This document shows positions 48,165 to 58,890 of a stretch of 64,000 nucleotides of DNA, piece after piece. Origin of the DNA: Entomoplasma ellychniae (GTDB lineage Bacteria; Bacillota_I; Bacilli_A; Mycoplasmatales; Mycoplasmataceae); NCBI RefSeq assembly GCF_002930155.1, contig NZ_PHND01000001.1, positions 434,001 to 498,000 on the forward strand. Reading direction: 5' to 3'. The notes under the pieces are model-generated. The model did no database searches. It was not told where the DNA came from and saw only the letters and a list, made by a program, of their open reading frames with translations. A program made the position numbers and the translations under genes. The stretch's first letter is position 1, and every line of letters begins with the position of its first letter.

Positions 48165-49352
48165 TTAAGCTTCAATACTTGTAACAGTTCCAGCACCAAT
48201 AGTTCTTCCACCTTCACGGATTGAGAATTTAGTTCCTTCTTCCACAGCGATAGGTTTGATTAATTCAATAATTAATTCAACATTATCCCCAGGCATAACC
48301 ATATCGATTCCTGCAGGTAAGATTACTTCACCAGTAACATCAGTTGTACGGAAGTAAAACTGAGGACGGTATTTGTTAAAGAACGGTTTATGACGTCCAC
48401 CTTCTTCAGTAGTTAATGCATAAACAGATGCTTTTAATTTAGTATGAGGTTTAATAGTTCCAATTTTAGCTAAAACTTGTCCACGTTCAATACTGTCTCT
48501 ATCAACACCACGTAATAATGCTCCAACATTATCCCCTGCTTCAGCAAAGTCTAATAATTTTCTAAACATTTCTAAACCAGTAACAACAGTTTTTGAAGCT
48601 GCTGGGTGTAATCCAACGATTTCAACTTCTTCGTTAACTTTAACAGTTCCACGTTCAACACGTCCAGTTGCAACAGTTCCACGACCTGTAATAGTAAATA
48701 CGTCTTCTACAGGCATTAAGAATGTTTTGTCTGAATCACGAGGTGGAGTTGGGATGTATTCATCAACTGCTGCCATTAATTCTTCAATTGCAGCAACTCA
48801 TTTAGCATCACCATTTAATGCTCCTAAAGCTGACCCTCTAATAACAGGTGCTCCATCTCCATCAAAGTCATAAGCAGATAATAAATCTCTAACTTCCATT
48901 TCAACTAAGTCGATCATCTCTTCATCATCAACCATGTCACATTTGTTTAAGAAAACAACGATTTTTGGAACTCCAACTTGTCTTGATAACAAGATGTGCT
49001 CACGAGTTTGAGGCATAGGTCCATCAGTTGCAGCAACAACTAATATTCCACCATCCATTTGAGCAGCACCAGTAATCATGTTTTTAACATAATCGGCATG
49101 TCCAGGACAGTCTACGTGAGCGTAGTGTCTTTTTTCAGTTTTATATTCAACGTGTGATGTATTAATAGTAATACCACGTTCTCTTTCTTCTGGAGCATTA
49201 TCGATATTTGCGTAATCTTTAAACTCTGCTCCACCTTTTGCTGCTAATACTTTTGTAATTGCAGCTGTTAAAGTAGTTTTACCATGGTCAACGTGTCCAA
49301 TAGTACCAATGTTAACGTGGGGTAAACTACGATCAAATGCTTCTTTTGCCAT
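48165..49352 (-). CDS. tuf: Elongation factor Tu
   Basis: 395 aa. G1 [10 protein letters not shown]2 RGITI, G3 DCPGH, G4 NKCD; domain [10 protein letters not shown]. Delivers aminoacyl-tRNA. It lies 130 nt after fusA, so it may have extra control between the genes. A TGA Trp interrupts the standard frame near residue 190. Confidence 0.98.
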
Positions 49353-49411
49353 TTGTTTATTTCTCCTTGTATAGTTTTTGCGATATTAGATTTACTTTCT
49401 AGTATCTTTAC

Positions 49412-49427
49412 CGCCCCCGTAGGGGCG
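49412..49427 (-). promoter_or_regulatory. GC-rich hairpin in the tuf leader
   Basis: CGCCCC-CGTA-GGGGCG, a six-GC stem with a tetraloop-size loop. It is striking in this AT-rich context and has no T-run on the coding strand, so it is not a simple terminator. Confidence 0.6.
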
Positions 49428-49483
49428 TTTCTATTAATTAATTATATATATTTATTGTTAATATTTAATGATAATAATTTAAA

Positions 49484-51553
49484 TTATTTACCTGATTTTT
49501 TAATAATTTCTTCTGCTACACTCTTTGGTGCTTCTGCATAATGACTAAAGATCATAGTATAGTTTCCACGACCTTGTGTAAATGAACGAAGTTCAGTGGC
49601 ATAACCAAACATCTCAGTTAGAGGAACTTTCGACTTAACTGTTTGTGCGTTACCTCTTTGTTCTGATCCTTCAATTAAACCTCTTTTTGATGAAATATTA
49701 CCCATAACATCTCCATAATACTCATCAGGAATTGTTACTTCAACATTCATTATAGGTTCTAAAATAATTGGGTTCATTTTTTTTGCTGCTTCTTTAAGTG
49801 CAAATGATGCAGCAATTTTATATGCCATTTCATTTGAATCGACATCATGCATAGATCCATCAACGATTGTTGCTTTAACATCAATCATTGGGTATCCAGC
49901 AACAATACCATTTTGTAAAGCTGACTCTAAACCATTACGGGCAGCATTGATGTATTCTTTTGAAACACGTCCACCAGTAATTTTATCAATTCATTCAAAA
50001 CCTTTATCATGATTTGGTTCAAATTCAATAACAACGTGACCATATGATCCACGTCCACCTGATTGTTTAACATATTTACCTTCTGATTTAGCTGGTAATT
50101 TTATTGTTTCGCGATATGAAACTTGAGGTGCTCCAACGTTTGTTTCAACTTTGAATTCTCTTTTCATACGGTCAACAATAATATCTAAATGAAGTTCACC
50201 CATTCCTGCAATAATAGTTTGTCCAGTTTCTTCATCAGTAAATGTTTTAAAAGTTGGATCTTCTTCTGCAAGTTTAGATAAAGCTAATCCCATTTTTTCT
50301 TGATCAGCTTTAGTTTTTGGTTCTAAAGCTAATTGAATAACTGGTTCTGGAAATACCATTGATTCTAAAATGATTTCGTGTTTTTCATCAACTAATGTAT
50401 CTCCAGTTGTAGTTTGTTTTAAACCAACTGCTGCAGCAATATCTCCAGCATACACTTCATCAATTTCATTACGGTTGTTGGCGTGCATTTGTAAAATACG
50501 TCCTACACGTTCTTTTTCACCTTTTGTTGAGTTTAATACATAACTTCCTTTTTGTAGTACACCTGAATAAACTCTAAAGAAAGTTAGTTTTCCAACAAAT
50601 GGGTCTGTCATAACTTTAAAAGCCAATGCTGAAAAAGGCTCTTTATCATCTGCTTGTCTTTCTGCTTCTTGCCCATTTGGTAAGACTCCTTTAATTGAAG
50701 GAACGTCAAGTGGTGATGGAAGATAATCAATAACTGCATCTAATAATAATTTAACACCTTTGTTTTTAAAAGCTGAACCAGCTAATACTGGAAAGAATTC
50801 AGCTGATAGAACACCTTTACGAATTGCTAATTTTAATTCGCTAACAGTTATTTCTTCTCCATCTAAAAATTTCATCATCAATTCTTCATCATATTCAACA
50901 GCAGTTTCAACTAATTTATCTCTTAATTCTTGTGCTTGATCTAATAAGTTAGCAGGAATAGCAATATCAGTTGCTATTTCTTCTGCTTTACCATCAAAAC
51001 CATAAGCTTTCATTTCAACTAAATCAATAAGCCCAGAAAAGTTATCTTCAGCACCAATGGGTAATTGAATTGGAACAGCTTTTGCCCCTAATCTATCACC
51101 AATTGATTTAACTGAATAAATAAAATCTGCACCAGTTTTGTCCATTTTGTTAACAAAAACTATACGAGGAACTCTATATGTTGTTGCTTGTCTTCAAACT
51201 GTTTCAGTTTGAGGTTCAACACCAGATTGACCATCAAGAACCGCTACAGCTCCATCAAGTACACGCAATGAACGTTCAACTTCAATAGTAAAGTCAACGT
51301 GACCTGGCGTATCAATTATGTTGAATCTATTATTATTTCAGAAGGCTGTTGTAGCTGCTGAAGTAATAGTAATACCACGCTCTTGTTCTTGTGCCATCCA
51401 GTCCATTTGCGAAGCTCCTTCATGAGTTTCACCAATTTTATGAATTTTACCAGTATGGAATAATATACGCTCTGTTGTTGTTGTTTTACCAGCATCAATA
51501 TGAGCCATAATACCAAAGTTTCGAGTGTTGTTTAGGCTATATTCTCTTGCCAT
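49484..51553 (-). CDS. fusA: Elongation factor G
   Basis: 689 aa. G1 [32 protein letters not shown] (Asp-Lys). Domain IV includes [15 protein letters not shown]. Drives translocation and ribosome recycling. Part of rpsL-rpsG-fusA-tuf (str operon). Confidence 0.98.
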
Positions 51554-51595
51554 TTTTTTCTCCTTATTTTGTGTATATATTTAAAATTGATAATA

Positions 51596-52063
51596 TTATC
51601 AACGATAATGTGCAAATGCTTTATTTGCTTCTGCCATTTTGTGAGTGTCTTCACGTTTTTTAACAGATCCACCCATGTTGTTTGAAGCATCAATAATTTC
51701 GTTAGCTAATTTGATAGTCATAACTTTTTCATTTCTTAATCTTGAATAACTAATTAATCAACGCAATGCTAAAGTAATTTGTCTTTCTGCTGAAACTTCA
51801 ACGGGAACTTGATAGTTAGCACCACCAATACGACGAACTTTTAATTCTAAGTGAGGTTGAATGTTTTCAATTGCTTTATTAAAAATTTCAACAGGATCTT
51901 GACCAGTTTTTTCTTTTATGATATCAAATGCATCATAAATAATAGTTTGAGCAATACCCCTTTTACCATCTAACATAATTTTGTTAATGGCACGTGTAAC
52001 TAATTTTGAGTTGTACTTTGGATCTGCTAAAACGTCTCTTTTTTCGGCTTGATTTTTACGCAT
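51596..52063 (-). CDS. rpsG: 30S ribosomal protein S7
   Basis: 155 aa, true end after two TGA codons. [34 protein letters not shown] and [11 protein letters not shown] are S7 signatures. It lies between S12 and EF-G. Confidence 0.96.
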
Positions 52064-52144
52064 GTTTTTTAGGTCCTTTCATTTTTTTCTTGTTTAATCA
52101 TAATTGTGGTTGATTTCAACGGTGTTATAATTATTGAATATCTT

Positions 52145-52558
52145 TTATTTCTTAGGTTTTTTAGTTCCGTACAATGAACGAGATTTTTGACGGTTATTTA
52201 CAGATTGAGTATCTAGTGTTCCACGAACTATATGGTAACGTACTCCGGGTAAATCTTTAACTCTTCCACCACGAATAAGTACAACTGAGTGTTCTTGCAG
52301 GTTATGCCCTTCTCCAGGTATATAAGCATTAACTTCCATTCCGTTTGTTAATCTTACACGTGCGTATTTACGTAGGGCAGAGTTAGGCTTTTTAGGTGTC
52401 ATTGTAGCAACACGAGTACATACTCCTCTTTTTTGAGGTGATGAAACTTTAGTTACTTTCTTTTTTAAAGAGTTAACCCCTCTATTTAGAGCAGGTGCTT
52501 TTGTTTTTCAAGTTTTAGCTTTACGATTTGTTTTAACTAATTGATTAATTGTTGGCAT
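52145..52558 (-). CDS. rpsL: 30S ribosomal protein S12
   Basis: 137 aa. [51 protein letters not shown]. The streptomycin-sensitive Lys of TPKKPNS is present. First gene of the str operon; GGGAGG precedes the start. Confidence 0.97.
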
Positions 52559-52608
52559 TGATATTTCCTCCCTTCACAATTCCGTGTGTGTTGAACTCAC
52601 CAATAATA

Positions 52609-52614
52609 ATTATA
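52609..52614 (-). promoter_or_regulatory. Probable -10 box of the str operon
   Basis: TATAAT on the minus strand about 50 nt before rpsL; -35 not clear. Confidence 0.5.
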
Positions 52615-52789
52615 AAGCATTAATTTAAAAAAATAGTTATTTACTTAAAAAAACAATAACTTATTTTAAATGAGTTAACAAAACTTTAAAATAAAAACTA
52701 TCCTTATTAAAAACTGAAAAAATAAAATCTACAGTTTATTAATTAACTAATACTAGTAAAAGTTGGGTTGATAATTCATCACCTTCACA

Positions 52790-53405
52790 TTATATTATTA
52801 TTGTATCAACTTATATATGATTTCAAATTGTTATAAATTTCTTTTAATTTCATTGTTTTGGTATTTATTTTGTTTAAACACTCTTTTTTTAAGCTTCCAA
52901 AGAAATACTCTGACTCTCTGTTATCTAAAGAATTGCCTATTCTACTCATAGAAGTTTTGCCCTCATTTTTTTAATTTTATTGACAACATCATGTGATAAA
53001 TACTGAAAATTATGATCAGAATGTCAAATGAAATTTTTTCTATTAAGTTTGCTTAAAGTGTCAACCACCAATGATACATCATTAGTTTCGGACAGCTCCC
53101 AAGATTCTACTTTTTTAGTTTTATGAACAATAGCAATTGATAAATAAATATGGTTTTGAAGACAATATGCAGGCATATAATAAACATATGTTGCTATTAT
53201 ATTATTAATAGACGGGTTGTAGTTTATATTAACAAAATCATTGTATTTAACATTTGTTTTTTTACTTCTTGCTTGCTTTTGCTTTTAAGCGTAAATGTTG
53301 TGATACCTCACTTTGTCATGTAATTACGAAGAGTTATATCGCTTATTATTATCCCGTTTTGAGATAATATAATAGCTATTCTTCTACTCCATAAATACAT
53401 TTACT
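52790..53405 (-). pseudogene. IS3-family transposase (OrfB) relic
   Basis: Fragments in several frames line up in IS3 order: an HTH segment (EKIAILLSQNGIIISDI-like), the core piece KTKKVESWELSETNDVSL and FIWHSDHNFQYLSHDV, and the DDE glutamate region MSRIGNSLDNRESEYFFGSL. The HTH part and the core are separated by a missing segment that should hold WVTDVTYI. Multiple stops and shifts show it is dead. Confidence 0.75.
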
Positions 53406-53409
53406 TAGA

Positions 53410-53722
53410 TTAGCAATTCCAAAACCTTATTTTTTAAATAATCAGATTTTAAACCAGCTTTTTCTAAGTATCTTGAAATTTGTTCTGATCATTCAACACT
53501 AGTAGTGCCTATCAAAATAGGATTACCCTTTTCATTAATTTATTTAAAATCAATTATTATTATTATTATTATTATTTTTAGTGCTACATTTTTAGTGCCA
53601 ATGTATAATCAGATTCATCGTTTAAATCATTAATAATTGAGAATATGTCAGAGTCATCTCTTTTGTGAGTCCTACCGTTTCATTGCTTTGTTTGTATTAC
53701 ATTCACACCTATATTATTAACT
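53410..53722 (-). pseudogene. secA fragment
   Basis: Two patches match the SecA motor: GVNVIQTKQWNGRTHKRDD (the YGMxVxxIPTNKP-type segment) and INEKGNPILIGTTSVEWSE QISRYLEKAGLK (the GQPVLVGTxSVExSE region). Between them are an (AAT)8 tract and stops. It is too short to encode SecA; a full copy is presumably elsewhere. Read in the same direction as the IS3 relic. Confidence 0.65.
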
Positions 53723-53875
53723 AAAATGCTTTTCAGTATAATTCTTCGTGTTAAATTTTGCATTCTGACTGGTTTTCCTGTTGTTAATAGCTACTTTAAA
53801 AGCATTCTTCATACTTGCCTCATTTCAATTTTATCATTTTAGGTCATTGTTCTTTTGTTAAATATTTAAAATAAA

Positions 53876-53938
53876 AAAACCTACCTTTCTTTTTAGAAGT
53901 GTAGATTTTATATTTCCCATTTATTAAAGGTAGTTTTT
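53876..53938 (-). terminator. Possible long-loop terminator after oppF
   Basis: CTACCTTT pairs with AAAGGTAG over about 40 nt, with T-run on the minus strand. Weak because of the long loop. Confidence 0.35.
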
Positions 53939-53985
53939 ATTTTATAAATATTTTTTAACATTTAACTTTTTTATTCAAAATCAAT

Positions 53986-55935
53986 TTAACTTTTTTTCAT
54001 TTTTTCAATTTCTCTTTTATTAGCTAAAACAAAATGATTGTCTGAGAACTCTACAAACTTTGGCATGTCAAAAATATAATCGTAATGTTCTTTTCAAGGG
54101 CGATATTCAATAAGTTCTTTATCAAAAACATAATCTGGATCTGGAACTGGAATTGCTGATAATAAACTTTTAGTATAAGGATGTAATGGATTTTTAAATA
54201 GTTCTTCAGCTAATGCCATTTCGACAATTTCGCCATGATAAATAACAGCAATTCTATCAGCAATAAATTTAACAACAGATAGATCATGGGTTACAAAGAA
54301 ATATGTTAAGCCATAATCTTCTTTAAATTGTTGAAATAAATTTAAAACTTGTGCTCTAATAGAAACATCAAGAGCTGATATTGGTTCATCAGCTATTATA
54401 ATTTTGGGTTTCAATGCAAGGCTTCTAGCGATTCCTATACGTTGTTTTTGTCCACCTGAAAATTCATGGGGGTATCTTGATAAATGTTCTGGTAGCAACC
54501 CAACAGATTCTATCAATTTTAAAATTACATATTTTTTAACTTCATTAAAATTTTTAATATTATCTTTGGATATTATATTGTTTAATTCTTGAGAATTATA
54601 ATAATCAATATATTCATCAAGTATCTCATCAGATTTATATAACTCTTGAAAATTTTCTAAACCTTCAGCAATAACGTTTTCAACAGACATCCTTTCGTTT
54701 AGCGAAGACCCTGGATCTTGAAAAATCATTTGAATGTTTTTTCTGTTTTGACGTTTTTGTTGCTTTGTTGGGATACTAAATAAATAAGATTCTTGGACTA
54801 AATCATCAATTGATGGCAGTTTTAAATATTTTATTAATTCAACAATATTATTAGTTTGTCTTTCATTAAGAGCAATTTTTTTGTTTTTTCATTTTCAAAA
54901 TTCTTTAATTATATTTAAATCTGTAATATAAAGATCTATCAACTCTTGATTATCATTGCTTTCTTCTGCTAGTTTGTCATTTAAAATTTTTGCCTCTTTT
55001 GAAATACTTATTTTTTGATTAATGACATCAACTAGTGCTAACTTAAAATCTAACTTTTTAATGTAAATTTGATCATAATAAGATTTTATAATTTTGTTTT
55101 TATTATCTCTTGGAGCTGAAAGATCAAGATTTTGTTTTTCTAAATGTTTTGCTATGTTTATTCTTCTAAGAATCTTATCGTTATTTAATTTAATAAGTTC
55201 TAGCTTAGTAAAAATGAAGTGCAATAACTCTATAAAAGAAGTTTGCTTCTTATTTTTTATAACTTCATTAACCTTGTTCTGTATTTCATCAAGATCAAAA
55301 AAGTCTAAACTTATTTTTTCTTTTAATTTAAGAAAAATATCTTTTGTGTCTACATTTTTGGCTAAAATAGAATTTTCTAATTCAATTGGCACTTCAGGAA
55401 TGTAATTGTGAATATTAGTAACAAATTGATTAATTCGTTCAAAGTTTTTAATGTTTTGATTAATAAATTTTAAACAATCTTTTGTTAAATGGTGAATTAA
55501 AGCTATTTTTGAGCTAGCAAACACTTTTTTTCAGTTTGCTTTTATCAACATTTCAGGATTATCTTTATATTTAACATAAGAAAGTTTTAATTGAAAAATT
55601 AATTTTTCAATATAATTGCAGTTTACTATATATTTATTTTCTATAACATAAATATTTTTGTTTATTTGCTGATTTAGTTTATAAAGAGATGTTGGTTGAC
55701 CAGCTACAATTTGATTATCTAAATATATAGAACCATCCTTTATTTCTTGAACACCAGCTATTGCTCGACCAATAGTTGTTTTTCCAGAACCAGATTCACC
55801 CACCAATCCAAAGATTTCTTGTTTATAAATATCAAAAGAAACATTTTTAACAGCTTGGAATTTTCTACCCTTATTTCTAAATTCAATAACTAAATCTCGG
55901 ACATTTAATAAAACTTCTTTATCGTCTTTTAACAT
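53986..55935 (-). CDS. oppF: Oligopeptide ABC transporter ATPase OppF with large insertion
   Basis: 649 aa, about twice the usual length. Walker [10 protein letters not shown] at 46-54; the Q-loop IFQDPGSS only at residue 404-411, whereas it normally lies near 95; then [16 protein letters not shown], and the OppF C-terminal [12 protein letters not shown] zone. The extra roughly 300 residues are Lys/Leu/Glu-rich and probably helical. Stop reached after a TGA Trp. Starts 2 nt after oppD. Confidence 0.92.
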
Positions 55936-55937
55936 AT

Positions 55938-57665
55938 TTAGCTACCTTTTTTAATTCTTTCTAATATTTCTTTTGGTGGTTCAACTTTTTTTGAATTATC
56001 GTGTAACAACCAGGTTTTAGCATAATGAGTTTCAGTGACTTTAAACATTGGTGGTTCATGTATATAATCAATTGCAAGAGCGTGTTTATTCCTTGGAGCA
56101 AAAGCATCACCTTTAATTTCATTGAATAAACTGGGTGGTGTACCAGCTATAGAATAAATTCTTTCACCTTTTGTTCCTAACTGAGGTAAAGATAAAAGTA
56201 GCGCTCAAGTGTATGGATGTTTTGGTTGTTTAAAAATTTCATGACTAGTTCCAATTTCTACAATTTGACCTGCATACATAACAGCCACACGATCCGCAAT
56301 ACTAGCAACTACACCTAAATCATGAGTAATAAAAATAACAGAAAATTTGTATATTTTTTGTAAATCTTTAATCAACTTTAAAATTTGAGCTTGAATAGTT
56401 ACATCAAGTGCTGTTGTTGGTTCATCACAAATTAAAATTTTTGGTTTACAAGCTAAAGCAATTGCAATAACAACTCTTTGTCTCATTCCACCAGAATACT
56501 GACCAGGAATATCTTTATAACGTGTTTTAGCATCAGGTATCCCAACTTGTTCTAATAATATGATTGCTTGTTTTTTGGCTTCTTCTCTCGAATAATGCGA
56601 TTGTCTTCTTAAGATTTCAGTAATTTGAAAACCAACCGTTAATAAAGGATTTAAAGAAGTCATTGGATCTTGAAATATTGTTGCAATCGTTTTACCTCTT
56701 AGTTCTCGCATAGATTTATTTGCATTTTTTTTGTTGGTAATATAATTTTTAGAAATTTGATCTCAATCAAACATTAAGTTAATAAAGTGTTCTTTGTCAA
56801 CTGTCTTATGATTGATGATTTGATCATAAATAGCCTTTAATTCAAATTCTAAATTACTTAAAAAACTTTTATTGGTGAAGTAATTATCAATTTGTTTTTG
56901 CAAAGATTCACTTATAGCAATATCGCTATCAATAAAAGCTTCAATAGCTGCAATAACTTTTCGAAGTGTATTTTTTTCAAAGTTATTCATTTTTCTAACC
57001 TTCATTGTGTCGACTTCAAGTTCAATAATTTTTTGATTTAAATTAGAAATTAACTCATTTCTTTTTTCATCATTTATAATAATTTCTTTATCTAAGACGC
57101 ATTTATTTATTTTACTTGTAATTTTTGAAATTTTTTTAAAATTTTTATGCCTTTTAAATTCTAAAGATTTTTCATTTAAATCAGTTATTAATAATTCTAA
57201 CTTATTAATTTTTATCTCCAATTTTTCAAGTAATTCCTTTTTATTTACAATTTTAGTTGTTTCTTCTGGATTGAGACTCAATATGTGTTTTATCTGAGTT
57301 TTAATTTTATTTGTCTGTTTTTGATTTTTTTTCTTTACAAAACTAACAACCCCAGAATCAATTAATACTTTTTCTACATTTGCAATATCAAAGGGTTTTT
57401 TAAAAAAGGCTTTTTGGTCATCAATAGCTTCTTGAATTGGTTTATAAACAATTGAACCTTCACTTATTCATCCGTTAGTCTCTAACATACCAGTAAATGT
57501 TTTTGTAATAACTGATTTTCCAGAACCAGATTCACCAACAATTGCTAAAATTTCACCATCATATAAATCAAACGAAACACTCCTAATAGCGGTTAAAATT
57601 CTGTTTCTAACCCGAAACTTTACTTCCACATCTTTTACAGATAATATCTTATTTGGCTTTTGCAT
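55938..57665 (-). CDS. oppD: Oligopeptide ABC transporter ATPase OppD with large insertion
   Basis: 575 aa. Walker A GESGSGKS at 44-51; Q-loop IFQDP at about 330-334, so about 235 residues are inserted; signature YSGGMRQR at 390; Walker [12 protein letters not shown]. The insertion (for example [17 protein letters not shown], then [14 protein letters not shown]) is charged and helical like that of OppF. Hydrolyses ATP for peptide import. A separate promoter region faces the plus-strand gene. Confidence 0.93.
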
Positions 57666-57755
57666 TTTATCTCCTTTTGGTATTTATGTAACATTGATGA
57701 TAAATATTATGTTTAAAAATTTTTAAAAGTTGTAACATTATATAAAAGGTTCATT

Positions 57756-58196
57756 ATGCTAAAAGATTCAACACAAAAAACAAATTCACATAACAATAAA
57801 GCATCAAATTTTGAAAGAGAAACCTTACAAAAAGTAACAACTTATAAAAGTGCTAAAAAACTAAGGTATTATGACTATTTAATTGTTTTAGTTATTTCAT
57901 TGTCCTATATCGGGTTAACTTTTCTAATCGACCATTTAATAAATAAAAGCACTAAAAATTATTGAGAATATTTAATAACATCTGGTTTTATAGTTTTATC
58001 CATTTGTTGAGTAATATTAGGTTTAATGCGAAGTCGCATGTCCTTAAGATACCATAATAATAAATTACAAAGATATCAACCTACTTTTAGCCCTCAAGAA
58101 GGATTAAACAGAAGAATTTCAAAAATAGTTTTATTAATTTCTTTAGTTTTGTTAATGTGCAGTATTGTTTTGTGAACTTGTAAATTTATTATATAA
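57756..58196 (+). CDS. Three-helix membrane protein, unknown
   Basis: 146 aa after reading TGA. Three hydrophobic segments: YYDYLIVLVISLSYIGLTFLI, YLITSGFIVLSICWVILGLM, and ISKIVLLISLVLLMCSIVLW. A charged N-terminus precedes them. AAAAGG sits before the ATG. It is inserted head-to-head with oppD and tail-to-tail with the lipoprotein gene, splitting the opp locus. Not recognised. Confidence 0.7.
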
Positions 58197-58210
58197 ATTT
58201 TAAAAGTTTT

Positions 58211-58873
58211 TTATTCATTATTTTCTGATTGATTAGGTGCTTCTGATTTTTTTGTTGAACCACCACTTTCATTTGGTTCATTAGCATCAACTTCTTTAAT
58301 TTCATTTCTTAATTCACCGGTAACGAATTGTGATTTTTCTTTTGCTTTAATTGTAAAATAAGCATAATTTGTTGAAGATTTGGCTGTAATTTCGATAGTA
58401 ATATCGTCTTCTTCAGTTAATTTTTCATCTATTCTTGCATTTAAAGCTTTTATAATGTCTTCTTTGCTAGGTGTTTCTTCTGAAGGTTTACCTAGATCTA
58501 AAATAATTTTAGATAAATCTTTTTTTTCAAAAGCAACAACTTTAATTTTTATTTTTATATCTAGAGCATTTTCATAACTTACTGTTATGAAAGCATCTCC
58601 TATTCCAATACCTTCAATTGAAATTTCATTTTCTACCACCTCAGCAGTTAATACTTTTGGATCAGAAGAAACAACTTTTAAAGTTGAACCTTCAATACTA
58701 TTATTGATTGCAATGGGTAATGAAGTTTTTTGTCCAATATCAATTTGATTAAGTGTAGAAGGGTTACCTAATGATACTAATGATGCTGGAATAGTTTTTT
58801 CACAAGAAATAACAACTGTTGAAGTTGTAACAACTAATCCTATAGCACTTAATGATTTAATAAGTTTTTTCAT
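58211..58873 (-). CDS. Lipoprotein with Ig-like domain, opp-associated
   Basis: 220 aa. Signal MKKLIKSLSAIGLVVT...VVISC with Cys24. A Big_2-like segment (SSDPKVLTAEVVENEISIEGIGIGDAFITVSYENA) follows, then a second domain and an acidic Asn/Ser/Glu-rich tail. AAAGGTG before the ATG; a GTG upstream is in frame. It begins 17 nt after oppA, so it is the last gene of oppBCA. Confidence 0.8.
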   Translation of the reverse strand: MKKLIKSLSAIGLVVTTSTVVISCEKTIPASLVSLGNPSTLNQIDIGQKTSLPIAINNSIEGSTLKVVSSDPKVLTAEVVENEISIEGIGIGDAFITVSYENALDIKIKIKVVAFEKKDLSKIILDLGKPSEETPSKEDIIKALNARIDEKLTEEDDITIEITAKSSTNYAYFTIKAKEKSQFVTGELRNEIKEVDANEPNESGGSTKKSEAPNQSENNE

Positions 58874-58890
58874 TTTTTTCACCTTTTATT

